Shown: positions 8,126 through 19,704 of the stretch, piece by piece
How positions within the stretch are numbered: position 1 is the stretch's first letter
Layout: every line of letters starts with the position of its first letter
Assembly: GCF_030812675.1 (NCBI RefSeq)
Contig: NZ_JAUSTE010000001.1
Location: 62,001-126,000, forward strand
DNA: 64,000 nt
From: Sinomonas atrocyanea
Lineage (GTDB): Bacteria; Actinomycetota; Actinomycetes; Actinomycetales; Micrococcaceae
Direction: 5' to 3'
The notes under the pieces: model-generated
The model's database searches: none
Told to the model about the DNA's origin: nothing
Seen by the model: the letters and a program-made list of their open reading frames with translations, nothing else
Position numbers and translations under genes: made by a program

Positions 8126-9501
8126 ACGAGGCCCTCGCGCTGCGCGACCGAGGCGGCGGGCCGCTTCCCGAAGACCTCCAGCAGGAAGTCGCGCTCGCGG
8201 TGGTGCACCACCGTCTCGAGGCCCGCCTCGGCGCGCAGCCGCGCGTGCACGTCCTCGCCGCTGAGCTGCCACCCTTCGATGGTGCCGAGCCAGTGGCAGG
8301 CGACCAGCGCGCCGTCGTCCGTGAGGCTGCCGAGGCACCGCCGCACGAACTCGTCCAGCTCCTCCGGGCCGAAGTAGTACCCCACCTCCGAGGCGACGAT
8401 GAGGTCGAAGGGGCCGTCGGGCCATTCCTGGGGCAGGCGGCGGTGCTCCCAGCTGATCGCGGCGGCGTGCGGCAGGCGCTCGGCTGCCCGCTCGAGGGCG
8501 CGCTGGCTGACGTCCGTCGCGACCACCTCGTCGGCGCGCTCCGCGAGCTCGCCGGTGAGGACGCCGATCGAGCAGCCCACCTCGAGCGCGCGCCGGTACC
8601 GCGCGGCCGGCAGGGCTGCGAGGGTGACGGCCCGTTTCCGGCGCTCGTACCAGCTCGACGTGAAGTTCCAGGGGTCCGGGCTCGCGGCATGCACCGCATC
8701 GAAGGTCGCCCGGGCGTCGCGCGGCGGCGAGGCGAAGTAGAGCTCGAAGCCGCGCTCGAAGTGCTCCTGCATGCCGGGGCCGAGCAGGGCCTCGTCGCCG
8801 GGGTGGGCGGACAGCGGCGCGGTCTGGCTGACGTGCAGGGCGAGGGCCTCCTCCTTGACGTCCCTGACGGCCGGTGCGAGCTCGAGCCGCCGCGCGCCGG
8901 CCCACGGAACGTCCGGGCTCCCCGGCTCGGCCCAGTGCCACATCCACACGGGGTACTCCAGCAGCCCGACGCCGGCAGCAGCCGCCACCCGCGCGGCCGC
9001 CGCTCCGGCGGCGTCGTGGTCCGGGTGGGCGTCCCGCCGCCACGGTGCCGCGAGCACGACGCCGGCCCGGTCCCCTCCGTGGGCCGCCTCGCCGAGGGCG
9101 GCGCGGACGGCCGTTCCCAGCGCCCGCTCGAGGTCCGGCCCCCGGTCGGCGAGGGCGCCGTCGGGGAGGCCGAGGCAGTCGAGAGTGGCCGACGGAGCGA
9201 GGGCCCCGACCGCGGCGCGGACCTCGCGCCGCCTGACCTCGGCGAGCCGGGCCGGGGTGACGCTGGGCGAGTCCGGGTGGGAGGCCTCGCCGTCGGTAGC
9301 GACGATCACGTGCACCGCGGCGCCGGACCGGGCCGCGTGCGCGATCAGGCCGCCGGCGCCGAGCGTCTCGTCGTCGGGGTGGGCGGCGAGGACGATGAGG
9401 GTGCGGAGCCCCGCGAGGTCGAGCGGCGGCGCGGCCGCCAGGTTGCGGTCGCCGCGCCAGAGGGCCTCGGGAGTGCCTGCGTCGAGGTGGCTGAAGGTCA
9501 C
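8122..9501 (-). CDS. PIG-L deacetylase / SAM methyltransferase fusion
   Basis: 459 residues with two domains. Residues about 30-230 are a PIG-L (LmbE-like) zinc deacetylase: the metal motif AAHPDDETLGAGG and a later RDAHPDHDAAG are both present. Residues about 250-430 are a class I methyltransferase, with SAM loop ALEVGCSIGVLTGEL and an FDLIVASEVGYYF acidic segment. PIG-L enzymes deacetylate N-acetyl sugars as in mycothiol or GPI synthesis. The methyltransferase half resembles NodS-like enzymes, a loose comparison. GTG 9501 overlaps the previous stop as GTGA and its own stop overlaps the next start as ATGA. The coupling implies a joint pathway, probably glycan or glycolipid modification. Confidence 0.85.
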   Translation of the reverse strand: MTFSHLDAGTPEALWRGDRNLAAAPPLDLAGLRTLIVLAAHPDDETLGAGGLIAHAARSGAAVHVIVATDGEASHPDSPSVTPARLAEVRRREVRAAVGALAPSATLDCLGLPDGALADRGPDLERALGTAVRAALGEAAHGGDRAGVVLAAPWRRDAHPDHDAAGAAAARVAAAAGVGLLEYPVWMWHWAEPGSPDVPWAGARRLELAPAVRDVKEEALALHVSQTAPLSAHPGDEALLGPGMQEHFERGFELYFASPPRDARATFDAVHAASPDPWNFTSSWYERRKRAVTLAALPAARYRRALEVGCSIGVLTGELAERADEVVATDVSQRALERAAERLPHAAAISWEHRRLPQEWPDGPFDLIVASEVGYYFGPEELDEFVRRCLGSLTDDGALVACHWLGTIEGWQLSGEDVHARLRAEAGLETVVHHRERDFLLEVFGKRPAASVAQREGLV

Positions 9502-10556
9502 CACGGCCGCTCCCCCGCCTCGAGCAGCGACCGGCCCAGGGCCGCGGTGTCGCGTTCGGCATGGTGCTGGCGGAGGTAGAGCCGCAGGTCCGCGACCCGC
9601 TGGGCGTGCTCGGCTTCGAAGGCGAGCGGGGCAGGCCCGAGCGCGTGGTCGGCGACGGTCAGGACGGCCTCTGCGGCCGCCGCGACGGTCCCCCTCGCGC
9701 GCAGCGCCCAGAGTGCGCCCGCGGAACCTTCGGCCCGGCGCGCGTCCACGGCCGCGGCGGCGTCGGCCAGGACTGCCCGGGCGGTGCCGAGGGCGAGGTC
9801 GGCCGTGCCGAGGTGTGCGAGGGCGATCTGGTCGGGGGTCCGCTGCGAGGCCGCGGCCCACAGCCGTCTGGCCACGCCGAGGGCACCGCCGTGCCAGACG
9901 GCTGCGACGCCGATCCCGCCCCACGCGAAGCCGGGCCGCTCGAGGTACCAGCCGTCCTCGCCCACGGGCTCGGCGGGGACGCCGTCGAAGTCGACGGGAC
10001 CGCTCGGGATGCCGGGGAGGCCGAGGGCGTGCCAGCCGCCCTCGCGGGCCACCACCGCCGGGTGCCCCAGCGGGACGGCGAACGCGCGCCTGGCGTCCGG
10101 GCCGGTGTGGGCGGTCACCACCGCGTGGGTCAGGGCCTTGGCGAGCGAGCACCAGGGCTTGGTCCCGTGCAGGCGCCAGCCCTCGGCCGTCCGGCGCGCC
10201 TCGAGACGGGTGCCGGGGCCCTCCGCGGCGAAGACGCCCCACATGCTGCCGGCCTCGGGTCGGCCGAGGCCTGCCTGGCGCAGGATGGCGAGGGCATCGA
10301 GATGGGGCTCGACGACCCGGGCCACGGAGAGGTCGGCGGCCCCGAGGGCGGCCAGCAGGTCCCACAGCTCGCCCGTGCGGCCCTCGCCGGGGAACGGGGC
10401 GGCGTCGCCCAGCCGTCGGGCGAGCCCCAGCGCGCGGTCGGGCCAGCCCCCGGAGGCGGTCCCGGCGGCCCGCGCCTCCTGCCCGAGGTCCTCCCCTGCT
10501 GCGGATTCGGCGGCCGCGCCTGCTGACGGTCCCCTCGCGGGGTCGATCGACACCAT
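9498..10556 (-). CDS. Acyl-CoA dehydrogenase-like protein
   Basis: 352 residues resembling the acyl-CoA dehydrogenase fold: a helical N-domain, a central beta domain (GSMWGVFAAEGPG, WRLHGTKPWCSLA) and a C-terminal helical bundle. The catalytic glutamate of classical enzymes cannot be identified with confidence, so the reaction is uncertain. The start ATG 10556 follows a TACGGT box by 6 nt with no ribosome site (leaderless type), which puts the promoter of the three-gene cassette here. Its stop overlaps the PIG-L/methyltransferase start by 4 bp. What flavin chemistry contributes to sugar deacetylation and methylation is unclear. Confidence 0.75.
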   Translation of the reverse strand: MVSIDPARGPSAGAAAESAAGEDLGQEARAAGTASGGWPDRALGLARRLGDAAPFPGEGRTGELWDLLAALGAADLSVARVVEPHLDALAILRQAGLGRPEAGSMWGVFAAEGPGTRLEARRTAEGWRLHGTKPWCSLAKALTHAVVTAHTGPDARRAFAVPLGHPAVVAREGGWHALGLPGIPSGPVDFDGVPAEPVGEDGWYLERPGFAWGGIGVAAVWHGGALGVARRLWAAASQRTPDQIALAHLGTADLALGTARAVLADAAAAVDARRAEGSAGALWALRARGTVAAAAEAVLTVADHALGPAPLAFEAEHAQRVADLRLYLRQHHAERDTAALGRSLLEAGERPW

Positions 10557-10687
10557 GTCAGGACCGTACCCCGCCGGGCCGCGCGTGAATCGGCGGCCCC
10601 GCCGGCGTCGGACGCCACCCGTCACCAGGCCCGCCCACGGCGCTCCGCGTCACGCGCCCTCCGGCCCCGGCCCGGCGCGGTCGGGCC

Positions 10688-12247
10688 TCACACCCCGGCG
10701 GGCTCCTCGTATCGGGGGAAGACCGGCGTCGGGGCGGGCAGCTGGGTGCCGGGCGCGATCGGGGTGTCGAGCGCCGCGAACTGGCGCGCCTCGCCCTCGG
10801 GCTGGCCGAGGACATCGAGCAGCCGCGCCGCGGAGGCCGGCATGACGGGCTGGACGAGCAGGCCCACCTGGCGGACCACCTCGAGGGTGACGTACAGGAC
10901 CGTGGCCATCCGCGCCGGGTCGGTCTTGCGCAGAACCCACGGGGCCTGCTCGGCGAAGTAGGCGTTCGTGTCCCCCAGGACCGTCCAGACCGCCTCGAGG
11001 GCGCGGGAGAACTCCTGCCGGTCGAAGGCCGCGCGCACGGCCGGCAGCAGGGCTGCCGCGGCGTCGAGCACCTCCCGGTCCGCAGCGGTGAACTCGCCCG
11101 GCTCGGGCACCACGCCGTCGAGGTTCTTGGCGACCATCGAGAGGGAGCGCTGGGCGAGGTTGCCGAGGTTGTTGGCGAGGTCCGCATTCATGCGCCCCAC
11201 GATGGCCTCGTGGCTGTAGCTCCCGTCGGCGCCGTAGGGCACCTCGCGGAGGAAGAAGTAGCGGACCGCGTCGAGGCCGTACTGGGCGATCATGTCCGCG
11301 GGCGCCACGACGTTGCCGAGCGACTTGGACATCTTCACGCCGTTGTTCTGCAGGAAGCCGTGGATCATCACGCGCCGCGGGAGCTCGAGGCCCGCGCTCA
11401 TGAGGAAGGCCGGCCAGTAGATCGCGTGGAACCGGGAGATGTCCTTGCCGATGATGTGCACGTCCGCGGGCCAGAACCGCTGGAACTGCTCGGACTGCAC
11501 GTCCGGGTAGCCCACGCCTGTGAGGTAGTTCGTGAGGGCGTCGACCCACACGTACATGACGTGGCCCGGAGCGTCGGGGACGGGGACGCCCCAGTCGAAC
11601 GAGGTCCGCGAGATGGAGAGGTCCTCGAGCCCGTGCTTGACGAAGGAGATGACCTCGTTGAAGCGGTACTGCGGCGCGCCGAACTCCGGGTGGGACTCGT
11701 AGTACGCCAGGAGCCGGTCCTGGTAGGCGGAGAGCCGGAAGAAGTAGCTCTCCTCGGCCGTCCAGGTGACCTCGGTGTCCGTCTCCTTCGAGTACCGCAC
11801 GCCGTCGCGCACCTCGGTCTCGTCCTCGGTGTAGAACGCCTCGTCGCGCACCGAGTACCAGCCCTCGTACTTGTCGAGGTAGATGTCCCCGGCGTCCGCC
11901 ATCCGCTTCCAGATGGACTGCGCGGCGCCGTAGTGGTCCGCGTCGGTGGTGCGGATCAGCCGGTCGTAGCTCGTGCCGAGGAGCTCGTGGACCTCGCGGT
12001 ACACGTCGGCCTGGCGGTCCACGAACTGCTGCGGGGTGAGGCCCTCCCGCTCGGCGGTCTGGGCGATCTTGAGCCCGTGCTCGTCCGTGCCGGTGAGGAA
12101 GAAGACGTCGAAGCCGTCGAGGCGCTTGAACCGCGCCATGGCGTCCGCGGAGATGTACTCGTACGCGTGCCCGATGTGCGGGGCCCCGTTGGGGTACGTG
12201 ATGGCGGTGGTGATGTAGAAGGGTGTCTTCGAAGATGCGGGGCTCAC
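10688..12247 (-). CDS. metG: Methionyl-tRNA synthetase
   Basis: 519-residue class I synthetase. The HIGH motif is in [12 protein letters not shown] and the KMSKS motif in [10 protein letters not shown], with [11 protein letters not shown] between. The zinc-knuckle region ([12 protein letters not shown]) lacks the four cysteines of the E. coli enzyme, so this is the short, zinc-free type that ends after the anticodon-binding domain. The start is GTG 12247. A TAATTT box lies 6 nt upstream with no ribosome site, suggesting a leaderless mRNA. It sits between serA and the glycosyltransferase cassette, without a functional link to either. Confidence 0.96.
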   Translation of the reverse strand: MSPASSKTPFYITTAITYPNGAPHIGHAYEYISADAMARFKRLDGFDVFFLTGTDEHGLKIAQTAEREGLTPQQFVDRQADVYREVHELLGTSYDRLIRTTDADHYGAAQSIWKRMADAGDIYLDKYEGWYSVRDEAFYTEDETEVRDGVRYSKETDTEVTWTAEESYFFRLSAYQDRLLAYYESHPEFGAPQYRFNEVISFVKHGLEDLSISRTSFDWGVPVPDAPGHVMYVWVDALTNYLTGVGYPDVQSEQFQRFWPADVHIIGKDISRFHAIYWPAFLMSAGLELPRRVMIHGFLQNNGVKMSKSLGNVVAPADMIAQYGLDAVRYFFLREVPYGADGSYSHEAIVGRMNADLANNLGNLAQRSLSMVAKNLDGVVPEPGEFTAADREVLDAAAALLPAVRAAFDRQEFSRALEAVWTVLGDTNAYFAEQAPWVLRKTDPARMATVLYVTLEVVRQVGLLVQPVMPASAARLLDVLGQPEGEARQFAALDTPIAPGTQLPAPTPVFPRYEEPAGV

Positions 12248-12316
12248 CCTAAGAAATTACCGGATCCGTACGGCGGACCGCCAAAGCGCCGCGGAACGCG
12301 GCCAAAGTGACCACGG

Positions 12317-12358
12317 ACGACGGCGACCCCCACCGCGGGCGGTGGGGGTCGCCGTCGT
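12317..12358 (-). terminator. Strong hairpin downstream of serA
   Basis: A perfect 18-bp stem with a 6-nt loop (arms begin ACGACGGCGACCCCC and end GTCGCCGTCGT). It lies 25 bp beyond the serA stop and upstream of metG. It carries the ACGACGGC arm shared by other hairpins in the window. Confidence 0.8.
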
Positions 12359-12382
12359 GCGTGCCCGGCAGGGGCGGGGCAG

Positions 12383-13975
12383 TCAGTCCTCGAGGTCGAC
12401 CTCGCGCAGGACCGTCGCGCCGATCTCGCTCTTGACCGTCTCGAGGACGGTGGAGGGGATCGCGGAGTCGACGGTGAGGAGGGCCATGGCCTGACCGGCC
12501 ACGTCCGCGCGGGCCACCTGCATGCCGGCGATGTTGATCTGGTTCATGCCGAGGATGTGGCCGATCGTGCCGATGACGCCGGGGCGGTCCGAGTAGAACA
12601 TGACCACGAGGTGCTCGGAGATCGGGATCTCGACGTCGTAGCCGTTGATGCCGACGAGCTTCTGGACCTGCTTCGGGCCGGTGAGGGTGCCCGCCACCGA
12701 GACCTGGGTGCCGTCCTGGAGCAGGCCGCGGATGGTGAGGACGTTGCGGTAGTCCTCGGCCTCGGTGGTGGTGAGCAGGCGCACGGCCACGCCGCGCTGC
12801 TCCGCGAGGACCGGGGCGTTGACGTAGGAGACCTTCTCGGACACGACGTCCGTGAAGACGCCCTTGAGGGCCGCGAGCTCGAGGGACTTGACGTCCAGGT
12901 TGGCGATCTCGCCGGCGACCTCGACCTCGATCTGGGTGACCGAGTCGTGCGCGAGGGCGGTGAAGATGCGGCCGAGCTTCTCGATGAGGGGGATGCCCGG
13001 GCGGACGTCGGGGGCGATGACGCCGCCGGCGACGTTCACGGCGTCCGGCACGAGCTCGCCGGCGAGGGCGAGGCGGACGCTCTTGGCGACCGAGATGCCG
13101 GCCTTCTCCTGGGCCTCGTCGGTGGAGGCGCCGAGGTGGGGGGTGACGACGACGTTCTCGTGGCCGAAGAACGGCAGGTCGGTGCTGGGCTCCTTGGCGA
13201 ACACGTCGATGCCGGCGCCGCCGATCTGGCCGTCCTCGAGCGCCTGGGCGAGGGCCTCCTCGTCGACGAGGCCGCCGCGGGCGACGTTGACGACGTACGC
13301 GGTGCTCTTCATCTTCGCGAACGCGTCCTTGCCGAGCATGCCGACCGTCTCGGGGGTCTTGGGCATGTGGATGGTGATGAAGTCGCTCTGGGCGAGGAGC
13401 TCGTCAAGGGTCACGAGCTTGACGCCGAGCTGGGCGGCCCGCGCGGCCGTGACGTACGGGTCGTAGGCCAGGACGTCCATCTCGAACGCCTGCATGCGCG
13501 CGGCCACGAGCGCCCCGATGCGGCCGAGGCCGATCACGCCGAGCTTCTTGTCCAGCAGCTCGGTGCCGGCGTACTTGGAGCGCTTCCACGCCCCGCCCTT
13601 GAGGGAGGTGTTCGCGGCCGGGATGTTGCGTGCGAGGGAGAGGATGTGCCCGCACGTGAGCTCGGCGGCGGAGACGATGTTCGACGTCGGGGCGTTCACG
13701 ACCATCACGCCGGCCTGGGTGGCCGCCCTGATGTCCACGTTGTCGAGGCCGACGCCGGCGCGGGCGATGACCTTGAGCTTGTTCGCGGCGGCGATGGCCT
13801 CGGCGTCCACCTGCGTGGCCGAGCGGACGAGGATCGCGTCGACGTCCGCGATCGCGGACAGCAGCTGGGAGCGGTCGGCGCCGTCGGTGTAGCGGATCTC
13901 GAAGTCGGGTCCGAGGGCGGCGACGGTGGCGGGCGAGAGTTCTTCGGCGAGGAGGACGACAGGCTTGGTGGTCAC
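12383..13975 (-). CDS. serA: D-3-phosphoglycerate dehydrogenase
   Basis: 530 residues, the long actinobacterial form. It oxidises 3-phosphoglycerate with NAD as the first step of serine synthesis. The Rossmann motif is LGVIGLGRIGALVA. Catalytic Arg and Glu are in VNVARGGLVDEEAL, and the His is in VVTPHLGAST. An intervening ASB domain and a C-terminal ACT domain (HLVVMFYSDRPGVIGTIG) give serine feedback regulation in relatives. The start GTG 13975 gives the normal family length; an upstream in-frame extension of 96 codons is rejected as non-homologous. It follows ilvC with a terminator between. Confidence 0.96.
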   Translation of the reverse strand: MTTKPVVLLAEELSPATVAALGPDFEIRYTDGADRSQLLSAIADVDAILVRSATQVDAEAIAAANKLKVIARAGVGLDNVDIRAATQAGVMVVNAPTSNIVSAAELTCGHILSLARNIPAANTSLKGGAWKRSKYAGTELLDKKLGVIGLGRIGALVAARMQAFEMDVLAYDPYVTAARAAQLGVKLVTLDELLAQSDFITIHMPKTPETVGMLGKDAFAKMKSTAYVVNVARGGLVDEEALAQALEDGQIGGAGIDVFAKEPSTDLPFFGHENVVVTPHLGASTDEAQEKAGISVAKSVRLALAGELVPDAVNVAGGVIAPDVRPGIPLIEKLGRIFTALAHDSVTQIEVEVAGEIANLDVKSLELAALKGVFTDVVSEKVSYVNAPVLAEQRGVAVRLLTTTEAEDYRNVLTIRGLLQDGTQVSVAGTLTGPKQVQKLVGINGYDVEIPISEHLVVMFYSDRPGVIGTIGHILGMNQINIAGMQVARADVAGQAMALLTVDSAIPSTVLETVKSEIGATVLREVDLED

Positions 13976-14066
13976 GGGGCGGGGGCCTCTCAAGATCAGG
14001 CAGGGGTGGGGCAGGTCGGGGCGGAACGGTGGGGCCTCCGGGCGCCGGGGGCCGCACCCAGAGAGG

Positions 14067-14099
14067 AGCAGCGGCGGGCGAGGGCTTCGCCCGCCGCTG
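14067..14099 (-). terminator. Hairpin terminator of ilvBNC
   Basis: Perfect 14-bp stem (GCAGCGGCGGGCGA / TCGCCCGCCGCTGC) with a 5-nt loop, 12 bp beyond the ilvC stop and upstream of serA. It probably ends the ilvB-ilvN-ilvC transcript. Confidence 0.75.
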
Positions 14100-14111
14100 C
14101 GGTACCGGGGG

Positions 14112-15714
<1,603 letters not shown>

Positions 15715-15716
15715 GC

Positions 15717-17591
15717 TCAGTCCTCCTCTTCCCAATCGGGGGTGGAATTGCGGGCCACCTGGATCAGGTCATTGCTGACCCCGGAGGGCACCATGGGCCA
15801 GACCATCGCGTTGGGGCTCACCACGAAGTCGATGACGACCGGCCGGTCGTTGATCTCGAGCGCCTGCGCGATGACGGTGTCGATGTCCTCCTCGCGCTCC
15901 ACGCGGAAGGAGGCGCACCCGTAGGCCTCGCCGAGCTTGACGAAGTCCGGGATGCGCACGGTGTCCGCGCCGGTCTGCAGGTCGGTGTTCGAGTAGCGGC
16001 CGTCGTAGAAGAGCGTCTGCCACTGGCGCACCATGCCCAGGGAGGAGTTGTTGATGACCGCGACCTTGATCGGGATGTTGTTCAGCGCGCAGGTCGCGAG
16101 CTCCTGGTTGGTCATCTGGAAGCAGCCGTCGCCGTCGATCGCCCAGACGGGCCGGTCCGGGTTGCCGACCTTGGCGCCCATCGCCGCCGGCACCGAGTAG
16201 CCCATCGTGCCGAGGCCGGCGGAGTTGAGCCACGCGTGGGGGCGCTCGTACTTGATGAACTGGGCCGCCCACATCTGGTGCTGCCCGACGCCCGCCACGT
16301 AGACGCCCTCCGGCCCCGTGAGCTCGCCGATGCGCGAGATGACGCGCTGCGGGGAGAGGAGCCCGTCCTCGGGCTCGGTCCACCCGAGCGGGTAGTCCTC
16401 GCGCAGCCTGTCCAGGAACGACCACCAGGCCGTGATGTCCGGGGCGCCGTCCTTGGCGTACAGGCCGGCCACCGCCTCGGTGAGCTCGGGGAGGATCTCC
16501 TTCACCGAGCCGACGATGGGGACGTCCGCGGTGCGGTTCTTGGAGATCTCGGCCGGGTCGATGTCGGCGTGGATCACCGTCGCGTTCGGCGCGAACGTGC
16601 TCAGGACGCCCGTGACGCGGTCGTCGAAGCGCGCGCCGAGGGTGATGAGCAGGTCCGCCTGCTGCAGGGCCGTGACCGCGGCAACCGAGCCGTGCATGCC
16701 GGGCATGCCCAGGTGCTGGCGGTGGGAGTCGGGGAAGGCCCCACGGGCGGTGAGCGTCGTGACGACGGGAGCGCCGGTGGCCTCCGCGAGGGCGAGCAGC
16801 TCTGCCGAGGCGTGCGCCTTGATCACGCCGCCGCCGACATAGAGGACGGGCTTGGACGAGGCAGCGATGAGGCGGGCGGCCTCGCGCACCTGCTTGCTGT
16901 GCCCGCGGGTGACGGGGCGGTAGCCCGGGAGGTCGATCCGGGGCGGCCAGCTGAACATGGTCCTGGCCTGCTGGGCGTCCTTGGTCACGTCGACGAGGAC
17001 GGGCCCGGGGCGCCCGGTGGAGGCGAGGTGGAAAGCCTCGGCGAGGGTGCGCGGGATGTCCTCGGCCTTCGTCACGAGGAAGGAGTGCTTCGTGATCGGC
17101 ATGGTGATGCCCACGATGTCCGCTTCCTGGAACGCGTCCGAGCCGATGACCGAGCTCGAGACCTGCCCGGTGATGGCGACGAGGGGAACGGAGTCCATGT
17201 GGGCGTCGGCGATCGCGGTCACCAGATTGGTGGCTCCCGGACCCGACGTCGCGATACAGACTCCCACACGGCCGGTGACCATCGCATACCCTTGGGCAGC
17301 GTGGCCGGCGCCCTGCTCGTGGCGCACCAGCACGTGGTTGATCTTCGAAGCCATCAGAGGGTCATAGGTCGGCAGGATCGCGCCGCCCGGGAGACCAAAG
17401 ACATCGTCCACGCCCAGTTCCTCGAGCGAGCGGACAATTGCTTCAGATCCAGTCATCTCTGTGGGCTCAACAACACGGTTGGGCCCCAGGACGGCAGAGG
17501 CAGAGTCGACGGTGTCGACAGGATCCGCGGCCTTGGCCGCGGACGGCTTCGAAGCCATCAGCGATGGGCTGATCGGCGTTCCTTTGCTCAT
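15717..17591 (-). CDS. ilvB: Acetolactate synthase large (catalytic) subunit
   Basis: 624 residues. It condenses pyruvate with pyruvate or 2-oxobutyrate, the first common step of branched-chain synthesis. The catalytic Glu of the ThDP enzyme is in [14 protein letters not shown], the FAD-binding middle domain spans about 230-380, and the ThDP-magnesium motif is [17 protein letters not shown]. An N-terminal extension of about 45 residues precedes the ThDP domain, as in other actinobacterial enzymes. ATG 17591 was chosen because AAGGAAGAG lies just upstream; a longer in-frame reading would run into the attenuator. Expression is probably controlled by the leader peptide and terminator upstream. 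Confidence 0.97.
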   Translation of the reverse strand: MSKGTPISPSLMASKPSAAKAADPVDTVDSASAVLGPNRVVEPTEMTGSEAIVRSLEELGVDDVFGLPGGAILPTYDPLMASKINHVLVRHEQGAGHAAQGYAMVTGRVGVCIATSGPGATNLVTAIADAHMDSVPLVAITGQVSSSVIGSDAFQEADIVGITMPITKHSFLVTKAEDIPRTLAEAFHLASTGRPGPVLVDVTKDAQQARTMFSWPPRIDLPGYRPVTRGHSKQVREAARLIAASSKPVLYVGGGVIKAHASAELLALAEATGAPVVTTLTARGAFPDSHRQHLGMPGMHGSVAAVTALQQADLLITLGARFDDRVTGVLSTFAPNATVIHADIDPAEISKNRTADVPIVGSVKEILPELTEAVAGLYAKDGAPDITAWWSFLDRLREDYPLGWTEPEDGLLSPQRVISRIGELTGPEGVYVAGVGQHQMWAAQFIKYERPHAWLNSAGLGTMGYSVPAAMGAKVGNPDRPVWAIDGDGCFQMTNQELATCALNNIPIKVAVINNSSLGMVRQWQTLFYDGRYSNTDLQTGADTVRIPDFVKLGEAYGCASFRVEREEDIDTVIAQALEINDRPVVIDFVVSPNAMVWPMVPSGVSNDLIQVARNSTPDWEEED

Positions 17592-17633
17592 CAGTCTCTT
17601 CCTTAGGATCTTCGTGGCGAAGGTGTGCTCCAA

Positions 17634-17672
17634 CGAAAACAACCCCTCGGCCGCCTGGCGTTTCGAGGGGTT
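17634..17672 (-). promoter_or_regulatory. Transcription attenuator of ilvBNC
   Basis: On the minus strand AACCCCTCG pairs with CGAGGGGTT around a 14-nt loop, followed by GTTTTCG, an intrinsic-terminator layout. It lies between a branched-chain-rich leader peptide (17700-17762) and the ilvB start (17591). A competing pairing is possible: CGTCTGGC, just after the leader stop, can pair with GCCAGGCG in the terminator loop. Classical ribosome-mediated attenuation is inferred from this order. Confidence 0.75.
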
Positions 17673-17699
17673 GCGCGTGACAGATCGTGCCAGACGGGC

Positions 17700-17762
17700 T
17701 CAGTGAGCCACGCGCTGGGCAAGGACGACATCGAGCACCATGCTCGTCGGGGCGATCTGCAT
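17700..17762 (-). CDS. ilvB leader peptide (20 aa)
   Basis: The 20-residue frame reads MQIAPTSMVLDVVLAQRVAH and then TGA. Seven of 20 residues are Ile, Val or Leu, clustered as VLDVVL. GGGAG lies 8 nt before the ATG. An attenuator hairpin follows 28 nt after the stop and ilvB starts 109 nt after the stop. Ribosome stalling at Val/Leu codons when charged tRNAs are scarce would favour readthrough into ilvBNC. This mechanism is known for ilv operons in actinobacteria and other bacteria; here it is inferred from layout. It is too short for ordinary gene calling. Confidence 0.75.
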   Translation of the reverse strand: MQIAPTSMVLDVVLAQRVAH

Positions 17763-17811
17763 GCCCACAGTCTCCCGAATTGAGGTTTTGAGTGTCAATT
17801 TGGACGGAGGC

Positions 17812-17849
17812 CGTCTCACCATGCGGACCTCCATCCATAGCGTGAGACG
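17812..17849 (-). terminator. Inverted repeat between ilvD and ilvB
   Basis: CGTCTCAC and GTGAGACG are exact complements separated by 22 nt, 38 bp beyond the ilvD stop. It may end ilvD transcription or be an operator for the ilvB promoter; a TTGACA box lies at 17793-17798 just downstream. No T-run follows, so the terminator reading is weak. Confidence 0.35.
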
Positions 17850-17886
17850 CACCGCGGCGGCGGGCTGGCCCGCCGACCCATCCTGC

Positions 17887-19671
17887 TCACCCGAGGACAG
17901 CCCCCTCGCTCGCGGAGTGCACGAGCTTGGCGTACTTGGCCAGGACGCCGCGGGTGAACTTCGCCGGGATCGGCGACCAGCCCTCGCGGCGTGCCGCGAG
18001 CTCGGCCTCGTCCACGAGGAGGTCGAGGCGGCGGTTCGGGATGTCGACGCGGATGCTGTCGCCGTCGCGCACGAAGGCGACCGGGCCGGCGTCGACCGCC
18101 TCCGGCGCCACGTGGCCGATGCACAGCCCGGTGGTGCCGCCCGAGAAGCGCCCGTCGGTGAGCAGGAGCACGTCCTTGCCGAGCCCGGCCCCCTTGATCG
18201 CCCCGGTGATCGCGAGCATCTCGCGCATGCCGGGGCCCCCCTTGGGCCCCTCGTAGCGGATGACGACGACGTCCCCGGGCGTGATCCGGCCCTGGTCGAG
18301 CGCCTCGAGCGCCGCCTGCTCCCGCTCGAACACCCGGGCCGTGCCCTCGAAGACGTCGGCGTCGAACCCGGCGGTCTTGACGACGGCGCCCTGCGGCGCG
18401 AGCGAGCCGTGGAGGATCGAGAGGCCGCCGGTGGCGTGGATCGGGTTGTCCATGGCGCGCACGATCTTCCCGTCCAGGTCGGGCGGCGAGATCTCGGCGA
18501 GGTTCTCCGCGACCGTCCTGCCGGTGACAGTCAGCGCGTCGCCGTGCAGCAGCCCGGCGTCGAGGAGCGCGCGCATGACGACGGGCACGCCCCCGACACG
18601 GTCCAGGTCGTACATGACGTAGCGGCCGAACGGCTTGAGGTCCCCCAGGTGCGGAATCCTGTCCCCGATCCGGTTGAAGTCCTCGAGCTCGAGCCGGACC
18701 TCGGCCTCCCGGGCGATCGCGAGCAGGTGCAGCACGGAGTTCGTCGAGCCGCCGAAGGCCATGACCACGGCGATCGCGTTCTCGAACGCCTCGCGGGTGA
18801 GGATGTCCCGTGCGGTGATCCCGCGCCGGAGCAGGTTCACCACGGCCTCCCCCGAGCGGTGGGCGAACACGTCCCGGCGACGGTCGGCCGACGGCGGCGC
18901 GGCGGAGCCGGGCAGCGACATGCCGAGCGCCTCCGCCGCCGAGGCCATCGTGTTGGCGGTGTACATCCCGCCGCACGCGCCCTCGCCCGGGCAGATGGCC
19001 CGCTCGATCCGGTCCAGGTCGCCGCGGGACATCTTCCCGGCAGCGCACGCCCCGACGGCCTCGAAGGCATCGATGAGCGTGACGTCCTTCTCGGTGCCGT
19101 CCTCGAGCTTGACCCACCCGGGCATGATCGAGCCCGCGTAGAGGAAGACGCTCGCGACGTCGAGGCGGGCCGCGGCCATGAGCATCCCCGGCAGGGACTT
19201 GTCGCAGCCCGCGAGCAGGACCTGGCCGTCGATCCGCTCGGCCTGCATGACGGTCTCGACCGAGTCGGCGATGATCTCGCGGGAGACGAGGGAGAAGTGC
19301 ATGCCCTCGTGGCCCATGGAGATGCCGTCCGAGACCGAGATCGTCCCGAACTGCATCGGGAAGCCGCCCGCCGCGTGCACCCCCTCCTTGGCGGCCTTCG
19401 CGAGCCGGTCGAGCGAGAGGTTGCACGGGGTGATCTCGTTCCACGAACTCGCGATCCCGACCTGCGGCTTGGCGAAGTCCTCGTCGCCGAATCCGACCGC
19501 CCGCAGCATCCCGCGCGCCGGGGCCGCGTGGATGCCGTCCGTCACGACCCGGCTGCGGGGCTTGGCGTCTGCATCCTCGGGTGCCGCGCCCGACTGCGAC
19601 GTGCCCGTCTGTGCCGTGGGTTTCTGTGCCGTGCGTGTCTGTGCCGGCCGGGGCTGGCTCTGCTCAGTCAT
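17887..19671 (-). CDS. ilvD: Dihydroxy-acid dehydratase
   Basis: 594 residues. It dehydrates the dihydroxy acids made by IlvC to the 2-oxo acids, using an Fe-S cluster. Cluster cysteines and their motifs are visible in [12 protein letters not shown] and [14 protein letters not shown], with [10 protein letters not shown] near the start of the fold and [15 protein letters not shown] near the end. The first 35 residues are a low-complexity Gln/Thr/Ala tract with repeated AQ-T units; homologues normally begin near [10 protein letters not shown], so a later start cannot be excluded. It has no close partner upstream. ilvBNC follows after a regulated gap. Confidence 0.95.
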   Translation of the reverse strand: MTEQSQPRPAQTRTAQKPTAQTGTSQSGAAPEDADAKPRSRVVTDGIHAAPARGMLRAVGFGDEDFAKPQVGIASSWNEITPCNLSLDRLAKAAKEGVHAAGGFPMQFGTISVSDGISMGHEGMHFSLVSREIIADSVETVMQAERIDGQVLLAGCDKSLPGMLMAAARLDVASVFLYAGSIMPGWVKLEDGTEKDVTLIDAFEAVGACAAGKMSRGDLDRIERAICPGEGACGGMYTANTMASAAEALGMSLPGSAAPPSADRRRDVFAHRSGEAVVNLLRRGITARDILTREAFENAIAVVMAFGGSTNSVLHLLAIAREAEVRLELEDFNRIGDRIPHLGDLKPFGRYVMYDLDRVGGVPVVMRALLDAGLLHGDALTVTGRTVAENLAEISPPDLDGKIVRAMDNPIHATGGLSILHGSLAPQGAVVKTAGFDADVFEGTARVFEREQAALEALDQGRITPGDVVVIRYEGPKGGPGMREMLAITGAIKGAGLGKDVLLLTDGRFSGGTTGLCIGHVAPEAVDAGPVAFVRDGDSIRVDIPNRRLDLLVDEAELAARREGWSPIPAKFTRGVLAKYAKLVHSASEGAVLG

Positions 19672-19704
19672 GGCCCACAGTCTAGGGCGCAGGTGTGGCG
19701 GGGA

